DNA of 29,349 nucleotides from JBOGGX01 sp050744245 (GTDB lineage Bacteria; Actinomycetota; Acidimicrobiia; Acidimicrobiales; JBOGGX01), in NCBI GenBank assembly GCA_050744245.1, contig JBOGGX010000155.1:1-29349 (forward strand), written 5' to 3'. The notes below the pieces were generated by a model. It did no database searches. It saw nothing but the letters and a program-made list of their open reading frames with translations, and had not been told where the DNA came from. This document shows positions 24,191-29,349 of the stretch, piece by piece. Both the position numbers and the translations under genes were made by a program. How positions within the stretch are numbered: position 1 is the stretch's first letter; each line of letters opens with the position of its first letter.

Positions 24191-24945
24191 GCCCGATGAA
24201 TCGTCAATCGGGTGAATGCTCCGATGTGGACGGTGGCCCCGTCGGCGAGAGGAGCCGTCTCGCCGGCGACGATGGGATCGGCGGCGCCGTCGACCCAGGT
24301 GCCGTTGGTCGAGTGCTCGTCGACGATGACCCAGGTGGCATCGGGCTGGCGGCGGAGCACCGCGTGACGACGTGACACGCCCGGGTCGTCGATCTCGAGG
24401 TCTGGCTGCGCGGTGCGGGTGTCGCTGCGCCGCCCGACGAGCACCTCGTCACCCGTGAGCGTGAGCTGCCACGGCGAGGTGTCATCAGGGAAGGGCACCG
24501 ACCCGGTGGTGCCCTCGGCCTCGTTGCGTTCGAACCAGTCGTGGTCGGGCTCGATCACCACGAACCAGTCGCCCGGTGCCGGAGCCGCAGCCGCAGCCGC
24601 AGCAGGGGCCGGCGACGCCTGCGGTTCGCTCGGCGCCTCGGCCTCGGCCCCCTCAACCGGCTCGACCTCCGCGCCGGCGTCGGGGTCGACGGCCTCAGGG
24701 GGCGGTGGCGGCTGGGGCAGCTCGCCGGTGGCGAAGTCGAGACCGCACACCTCGCAGAACGCGTCGCCCTGCTCGTGGGGTGCGCCGCAGTTCGCACAGG
24801 CCGGCCCGCTGCCCGCACCGGTCGGTTCGGCCTCAGGGGCGGCCGCGGCCGGCGACGGCGGGCCGGGCGCGAGGATGACGGCGCCGCACACGTCGCAGTA
24901 GTCGTCGGTGGCCGACTCGTGGCCGGCGGGGCAGGTGACGGTCAC
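24187..24945 (-). CDS. FHA-domain protein with N-terminal zinc ribbons
   Basis: A 252-aa phosphothreonine-reading protein. The N-terminus has two zinc-ribbon-like pairs: C5-H9 with C17xxC20, and C50xxC53 with C64xxC67. A Pro/Glu/Ala-rich linker (75-125) follows, then a lead-in DWFVVIEPDHDWF and the FHA domain (about 160-250) with the phosphothreonine-binding residues Gly171-Arg172, SRRH (191-194) and STNGT (212-216). In the PknG system the FHA protein (GarA/OdhI) is phosphorylated by the kinase and controls 2-oxoglutarate dehydrogenase; this one is longer and carries zinc ribbons, so the target need not be the same. EGTTGSVPF (144-152), just before the FHA domain, holds adjacent threonines, loosely like the ETTSVF switch of GarA. 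GTG start overlaps the VWA stop as GTGA. Confidence 0.9.
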   Translation of the reverse strand: MTVTCPAGHESATDDYCDVCGAVILAPGPPSPAAAAPEAEPTGAGSGPACANCGAPHEQGDAFCEVCGLDFATGELPQPPPPPEAVDPDAGAEVEPVEGAEAEAPSEPQASPAPAAAAAAAPAPGDWFVVIEPDHDWFERNEAEGTTGSVPFPDDTSPWQLTLTGDEVLVGRRSDTRTAQPDLEIDDPGVSRRHAVLRRQPDATWVIVDEHSTNGTWVDGAADPIVAGETAPLADGATVHIGAFTRLTIHRA

Positions 24946-26264
24946 GCTTCCTCTCCTTCTCCGGTGGCGTCGCCGGCGGGCTTGGCCGTGACCCGGACGG
25001 TCCTGGTCGAGCGCGTGTCGAGGGCCATCTCGTCGAGGGTCTCCACCGCCCGGCGGAGCCGGACGGTGCCGGTCGTCGGATCGTCGACGTCGACCACCTT
25101 CTGGAGCAGCCGGACCGTGCCCTCGTTGCCCGACTCGTGGGCGAGCTGGACGGCCCGGCCCAGGCGCACCGTCGCCGTGGCCTCGTCGCCCTGCTTGCGG
25201 GCCTCGAGTCCCTGTTGGATGGCGTCGGCCAGTTCCTTCTGGCCCGTGTAGTGGGCCACGTGCGGGTTGATCCTGGTCGACAGGGCCATGTCCTCGGTCC
25301 ACACCGCCCTGACCAGCGACTGCGACTGCGGCTCGCCGTCGACGACCAGGCTGACCCGGCCGGCCAGCTTCTCGTCGCCGATCTCGGCCGGCGGGACCTC
25401 GATGCAGACGTGGTAGTCGCGGCTCTCGCCCGGCGCCCACGACCCGGTGGGGAAGTCGCCGGTGAGGGCGTTGACCGCAGCCACCTTGGCCGTGAGGTCC
25501 TCGATCGACGGCGTCACCTGGCGGAGGAAACGCAGCTTCGACCCTTGCGGGGCCCACAGCCGCAGGCGCACGTCGGCCACGTTCTTGCCGATCGCCCGCT
25601 CGAGGAAGTCCCTGAAGTCGTCGTCCATCTGGTCCGGTTCGGAGATCAGCTCGACCTGGCCGAGGAGGCTCGAGGTGATGAGCCGGAGCTCCTCGACGTT
25701 CCAGTCGACGCCGACGCCCCGGGCGTCGCACTGGAACACGCCGGTCGATCGGGCCAGCGCAGCTTCCAAATTGGAACGTGGCTCGCTCTCGTTCTTGCCG
25801 TCGGTGAGGAGGTAGGCCAGGCGGATGGCGCCGGGACGAGCCTCGAACATGACCCGAGCCAGTTCGAGCCAGGTGGAGATGGCGGTCCCGCCGGTGGCCG
25901 GGAGCTGCTGGGAGACCTGGACGCCGTCGGCCCGGGTGCGGGCGTCGGCCCTGGCCAGCTCGGGCCACTGACCGGCCGGGGCCGGGGGATAGACACACCA
26001 CGCCCGGTGCGAGCCGGCGATCACCGCGAACCAGGTGCCGTCGGGGATGAGGCCGACGGCGGTGGACGTGGCCCGGCGGGCGGCTCGGATCTTCGAACCG
26101 GGAGAGCTCATGGAGCCGCTGGTGTCGACGATGAGGACGACGGCCTTGTCGGCGTTCATGCCGATCGCCTCGTCGACCCCGGCGGTCACGGTGACGACGG
26201 CATGGACCTCGGACGCCCCGGAGGGGAGGTACTCGTTCTGATAGGTCGAGACCGTGAAGCTCAT
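24942..26264 (-). CDS. VWA-domain protein
   Basis: A 440-aa cytoplasmic protein with a von Willebrand factor A domain at about 38-215. The metal-ion-dependent adhesion site is intact: DTSGSMS (47-53), Thr in GGTAIS near 127, and Asp in LTDGKNES near 157. After it come beta-rich segments (about 220-350) and a helical C-terminus with TPR-like character (QKELADAIQQGLEARKQGDE, RAVQLAHESGNEG). VWA proteins usually bind partners through a metal ion, so this is likely the scaffold that holds kinase, phosphatase and FHA protein together; that is inference. No signal peptide. Start and stop both overlap the neighbouring genes by 4 nt. Confidence 0.92.
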   Translation of the reverse strand: MSFTVSTYQNEYLPSGASEVHAVVTVTAGVDEAIGMNADKAVVLIVDTSGSMSSPGSKIRAARRATSTAVGLIPDGTWFAVIAGSHRAWCVYPPAPAGQWPELARADARTRADGVQVSQQLPATGGTAISTWLELARVMFEARPGAIRLAYLLTDGKNESEPRSNLEAALARSTGVFQCDARGVGVDWNVEELRLITSSLLGQVELISEPDQMDDDFRDFLERAIGKNVADVRLRLWAPQGSKLRFLRQVTPSIEDLTAKVAAVNALTGDFPTGSWAPGESRDYHVCIEVPPAEIGDEKLAGRVSLVVDGEPQSQSLVRAVWTEDMALSTRINPHVAHYTGQKELADAIQQGLEARKQGDEATATVRLGRAVQLAHESGNEGTVRLLQKVVDVDDPTTGTVRLRRAVETLDEMALDTRSTRTVRVTAKPAGDATGEGEEA

Positions 26265-27286
26265 GCGGCCCCGGCTCCTTTCTCTTCGCCGGCGGGAGGC
26301 GGGAGGGGAAGCTCGACGATCACGGCGGTGATGTTGTCGTGGCCGCCGGCCTGGTTGGCGAAGCTCACCAGGCGCCGAGCCGTGGCCAACGCATCGTCGC
26401 CTGCGCCGGCCGACCGGGCGATCTGTTCGGGGAGCGTCGCGGCGTCGATGGTGTAGTTCCACAGACCGTCGGAGCACAGCACCAACCGACCCGGCCCGGG
26501 AACCTCGAACCTCGACAGCTTGGGTCGCCACTGCGGGTCGGCGTCGACCGAGATCCAACGGGTGATGGTGTGGCCCTGAGGCTCGGCCATGGCGGCCTCC
26601 TCGGTCATCTCGCCCCGGGCCACCACCTCGGTGACCCACGAGTCGTCGGTGGTCAGGGCCCGGGCGCCGTCGGCGTCGATCCAGTACGAGCGGCAGTCGC
26701 CGAGGCTGGCGAGGATGGCCTCGTCGTCACGGATCACCGCGGCCAGGTAGGTGCACGTCGGCGGGTCGAGCTCGGCGTGGGCGACGTACGGCATGGCCAG
26801 CACCGCCTTGCGGGCGGCGTCGAAGGCCCCGGCGACGTCGGGATCGGCCGGGTCGTCGGGATCGGCCGCGGCCAGCACCGCCGCCCCCGCGTCGGCCGCC
26901 GCCTGTGACGCCTTGTCGGAGTCGACGCTGGTCGAGGTGCCGTCGCACACCACGGCGATCACCCGGCCGGCCTCGACCACGACGGCCATGGCGTCCTCGT
27001 TGCGGTGGTGGCTGCGGCCCCGGTCGGTCACCGCCCCGACGCCCGGCCCCGCCGCCTCGATGTGGTCGCGCGGGGACGGTTGCTTCATCCCGCACTCGCC
27101 GCAGTAGCCGTCGACGATCTCGGTGGTGGCGCCGCAGGCGGCACAGACGGCCGTGACGGGGGCCGATCGCTTGCCCAGGTCGTGGCCGCAGCCCTCGCAG
27201 AAGCGGTCGCCGGGCAGCAGCGGCTCGCCGCACGCCGGGCACACCGGTCCGGCGACGGTCTCGGTCGGCGCGGCCGGGTCGGTCAT
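26261..27286 (-). CDS. PP2C-type protein phosphatase with two N-terminal zinc ribbons
   Basis: A 341-aa Ser/Thr phosphatase, expected to reverse PknG phosphorylation. Two zinc ribbons open the protein (C16xxC19 with C30xxC33; C48xxC51 with C62xxC65). The PPM catalytic domain follows from about 83: GAVTDRGRSHHRNEDAM with Asp98, VVCDGTSTSV with Asp115, GDCRSYW, LCSDGLWNY, and GGHDNIT (314-320) with Asp317. The metal-binding aspartates are present. The second motif is DGTST where most bacterial members have DGMGG, a noticeable change near the metal site. No transmembrane segment, unlike mycobacterial PstP. ATG overlaps the pknG stop as ATGA. Confidence 0.93.
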   Translation of the reverse strand: MTDPAAPTETVAGPVCPACGEPLLPGDRFCEGCGHDLGKRSAPVTAVCAACGATTEIVDGYCGECGMKQPSPRDHIEAAGPGVGAVTDRGRSHHRNEDAMAVVVEAGRVIAVVCDGTSTSVDSDKASQAAADAGAAVLAAADPDDPADPDVAGAFDAARKAVLAMPYVAHAELDPPTCTYLAAVIRDDEAILASLGDCRSYWIDADGARALTTDDSWVTEVVARGEMTEEAAMAEPQGHTITRWISVDADPQWRPKLSRFEVPGPGRLVLCSDGLWNYTIDAATLPEQIARSAGAGDDALATARRLVSFANQAGGHDNITAVIVELPLPPPAGEEKGAGAA

Positions 27287-29349
27287 ACGACCGAGTAGGG
27301 CCGGGTGAGGTTGGCCCGGTCGACCAGGCGGTAGCGGTCGAGGTCGTCCGGGGTGAGCTCGGCCAGGCGGCGGTACGCGCCCTCGAGGCCCTTGCGCAGG
27401 CTGCGGTCCTGGAGCGTGTAGCCGTTGACCTTGATGTTGGGGTTGGCCCTGACCTTCCCCGAAGCCAGGCCGCCGACCGCGGCCTCGAGCAGCTCGACGT
27501 CGAGCCGGGCCCGCTCCCGGTCGTCGAGCTGGAGCTGGCCCAGCCGTTCGGCCGCCTCGGTGAAGCGGTACGTGGCGATCAGGGTGCGGGCCGCGGCCAC
27601 CTGGGCGGCCTCGTGGGCCTGATGGGTGCGGGGCACGCGGCCGTAGGCCTCGAGGGCGCCGGCCACGTCGCCGTTGTGCAGACGGGTGCGGGCCAGGCCC
27701 GCGGCGGCGCCGACGTAGGCCGGATCGACCTTCGACACGACGTCGTAGAGGCGGGCCGCGGCCGGATGGTCGCCCGCCTTCTCGCAGGTGATCGCCATGG
27801 CCAGCTTCGGGGCCAGCTCGCCCGGCACGTCGGACAGGCAGCGGTCGAAGGCGGCCCGGGCGCCGGCGACGTCGCCCGCGCTCAGGGCCAGCACGCCCCG
27901 CAGCCAGACCGCCCGCCATTCCCACGGGTCGTCGCGCTCCACCGCCTCGATGTCGACCAGGGCCGCGTCGCGACCGTCGCGTTCGAGATGGGCTCTGGCC
28001 CGGCGGAGCCTGAGCTCGATCGTCTCGGTCACCTGCTTGGTCTTGACCGCGTCGGCGATGGCGTCGAGCGCGGCCGCCGGGTCGTCCGGGGCCAGGTTGG
28101 CGAGGAAGCCGGCGGCGGGGTCGCCCGGGTCGACGAGCAGCGATGGGAGCCCGGCGTCGGTCGGCACGCCGCCGAACACGTTGCTCGGGCCGGGCTGGGG
28201 CTGGCCGGTGGACAGGGCCACCACCTCGCGCATCACGCCGAGGAGCTGGTCGGCCAGCTCCTGGGTCGACTGGAACCGGTCGTCTGGATGGGGCGCGGTC
28301 GCCTTGAGCAACAGACGGTGGAACGAGTCGAACCGGGCCGGGGCGGTGTGGTCGGCCGGATCGGGCAACGAGTGCTCGTAGGTCGTCTGGTAGCCGCGGA
28401 AGTCGAGGGTGAGGACGGCGAGGGTCCGTCCGATGGTGTAGAGGTCGGATGCCACCGACGGACCCATCTCGGCGATCTCGGGCGCCTGGAAACCGATCGT
28501 GCCGTAGATGTCGCCCGCCGGATCGTCGAGGTGACGGACCCCGCCGAGGTCGATGAGCTTGACGTCGTCGCCGACCTGGATGACGTTGTCCGGCTTGAAG
28601 TCGCAGTAGGCCAGGGCCCGGCCGTGCATGTAGGCGAAGGCGGGCAGGATGGCGAGCATGTACGCGATGGCCTGCTCGACGGGCAGCGGATCGGGCCGGC
28701 CGCCGTTGGCCTCCCTCCGCTCCTTGAGCAGCTGCTTGAGCGATGGGCCGCCCACGTACTCCATGACCGTGTAGCCGTAGCCCTCGTAGGTGACGAAGTT
28801 GTAGATCTCGACGATGTTGGGATGCTCGATCTCGGCGAGGAACCGCCGCTCGGCCACCGCCGCCGTCATGGCCGCCTCGTCGCCCCGGTTGAGCAGTCCC
28901 TTGAGCACGACCCAGCGGTCGTTCACGGCCTTGTCCCTGGCCAGGTAGATCCAGCCGAGACCACCGTGGGCCAGGCACCCGACCACCTCGTACTGGCCCC
29001 CCAGGCGGTCACCCGGCTCGAGTTGGGGGACGAAGTCGAAGGCCTGCCGGCACTTGGCGCAGAACCCCTGGCGCCGGCCCCGACGACCGCCCCGGCTCCG
29101 CCCCACCGGCGAGCCGCAGTTCCAGCAGAACCGCTTCTCCTCCGACACCTCCGGGTTCCGGAGCACGACCTTCGAAGGGTCGATCGCCGGCGCCGGCGGC
29201 ACGTCGACCAGCCCGGCCCCGATGCGGGACCGGCGGCTCGTCGTGCGGGCGCTCTGGCGGTTGCTGCGGCGCGACCCGCGTGACCGGGCCGAGCCGGTGG
29301 CGAAGGAGGCGGCCGGTGCGCGCTCGCCCGGGCCGGCCGGTGCTGGGGG
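27283..29349 (-). CDS. pknG: PknG-type serine/threonine protein kinase (5' end outside the window)
   Basis: 688 residues are visible; the frame is open to the window edge. A GTG at 29202 would make a shorter protein, but the codons before it give a basic Ser/Arg-rich stretch and IGAGLVDVPPAPAIDP, matching the PknG region GGGLVEIP before its rubredoxin fold, so the true start is upstream. Numbering from the edge: rubredoxin-like Cys75, 78, 97, 100; kinase domain with AHGGLGWIYLARD, Lys150 in VVLKGL, YCDFKPDNV with Asp250 (the HRD motif lacks its Arg, as in PknG), LIDLGGVR, and GFQAPEIAEMGPSVASDLY; C-terminal TPR region ending LVDRANLTRPYSVV. In mycobacteria and corynebacteria PknG phosphorylates GarA/OdhI to tune glutamate metabolism. 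It heads the operon as far as can be seen. Confidence 0.96.
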   Translation of the reverse strand, partial: PPAPAGPGERAPAASFATGSARSRGSRRSNRQSARTTSRRSRIGAGLVDVPPAPAIDPSKVVLRNPEVSEEKRFCWNCGSPVGRSRGGRRGRRQGFCAKCRQAFDFVPQLEPGDRLGGQYEVVGCLAHGGLGWIYLARDKAVNDRWVVLKGLLNRGDEAAMTAAVAERRFLAEIEHPNIVEIYNFVTYEGYGYTVMEYVGGPSLKQLLKERREANGGRPDPLPVEQAIAYMLAILPAFAYMHGRALAYCDFKPDNVIQVGDDVKLIDLGGVRHLDDPAGDIYGTIGFQAPEIAEMGPSVASDLYTIGRTLAVLTLDFRGYQTTYEHSLPDPADHTAPARFDSFHRLLLKATAPHPDDRFQSTQELADQLLGVMREVVALSTGQPQPGPSNVFGGVPTDAGLPSLLVDPGDPAAGFLANLAPDDPAAALDAIADAVKTKQVTETIELRLRRARAHLERDGRDAALVDIEAVERDDPWEWRAVWLRGVLALSAGDVAGARAAFDRCLSDVPGELAPKLAMAITCEKAGDHPAAARLYDVVSKVDPAYVGAAAGLARTRLHNGDVAGALEAYGRVPRTHQAHEAAQVAAARTLIATYRFTEAAERLGQLQLDDRERARLDVELLEAAVGGLASGKVRANPNIKVNGYTLQDRSLRKGLEGAYRRLAELTPDDLDRYRLVDRANLTRPYSVV

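Noticed and set aside
24583..24606. Hexanucleotide repeat GCCGCA in the FHA gene
   Set aside because: It simply encodes the poly-Ala linker of the FHA protein; length too short to call a phase-variable tract.
29200..29202. GTG at 29202 as the pknG start
   Set aside because: Codons upstream of it encode the conserved IGAGLVDVP segment of PknG, so the gene must begin beyond the window edge.

Overview
The window is very GC-rich, with strongly GC-biased third codon positions, and it holds several Actinomycetota hallmarks: a PknG-type kinase operon, a 6C small RNA, RDD proteins with proline/tyrosine-rich N-termini, a HAD-PlsC fusion, and TANNNT -10 boxes only 6-7 nt upstream of start codons (leaderless mRNAs). 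I read it as chromosomal DNA of an uncultured or little-studied actinobacterium, possibly of the Acidimicrobiia; that class is an inference. I see no phage, IS, tRNA, rRNA or CRISPR sequence. No stretch longer than about 230 bases lacks a gene or RNA.

Layout. 1-1119 (minus): an acyl-CoA dehydrogenase with an apparent internal deletion, followed by the start of a KshA-like Rieske oxygenase cut by the window edge. 1238-3056: a DUF559-type protein, a DUF971 protein and a GNAT acetyltransferase. 3053-7634 (minus): a compact five-gene operon of citrate synthase, tandem-RDD membrane protein, rhomboid protease, a SelW/Rdx-family selenoprotein whose UGA (4231-4233) is followed by a SECIS-like hairpin, and a quinone-oxidoreductase-like enzyme. 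7718-14559 (plus): two very large uncharacterised proteins (1035 and 1240 aa) forming a two-gene unit that ends in a terminator-like structure. 14703-17681: an acyl-CoA carboxylase carboxyltransferase subunit, a frameshifted guanine-deaminase-like gene and a LysR regulator. 17710-20253 (plus): a promoter, a 6C RNA with its own terminator, a leaderless HAD-PlsC fusion and a proline-rich RDD protein. 20257-29349 (minus): an aromatic-amino-acid-decarboxylase-like enzyme preceded by a signalling operon.

The signalling operon reads pknG (5' end outside the window), PP2C phosphatase, VWA protein, FHA protein, GlnX-like four-TM protein and a Tat/lipobox solute-binding lipoprotein. The first five genes are joined by 4-nt ATGA/GTGA stop-start overlaps, and the sixth follows after 5 nt. 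In mycobacteria and corynebacteria GlnH-GlnX relays extracellular amino-acid status to PknG, which phosphorylates the FHA protein GarA/OdhI to control 2-oxoglutarate use. Here the binding protein looks PotD-like (polyamine family), no permease is present, and kinase, phosphatase and FHA reader share one transcript. An amino-acid decarboxylase lies just downstream, so the ligand may be an amine; this is inference.

The points most worth following up are the selenoprotein, the uncharacterised giant gene pair, the amine-type PknG signalling operon, and the 6C RNA with an extra C-loop hairpin.
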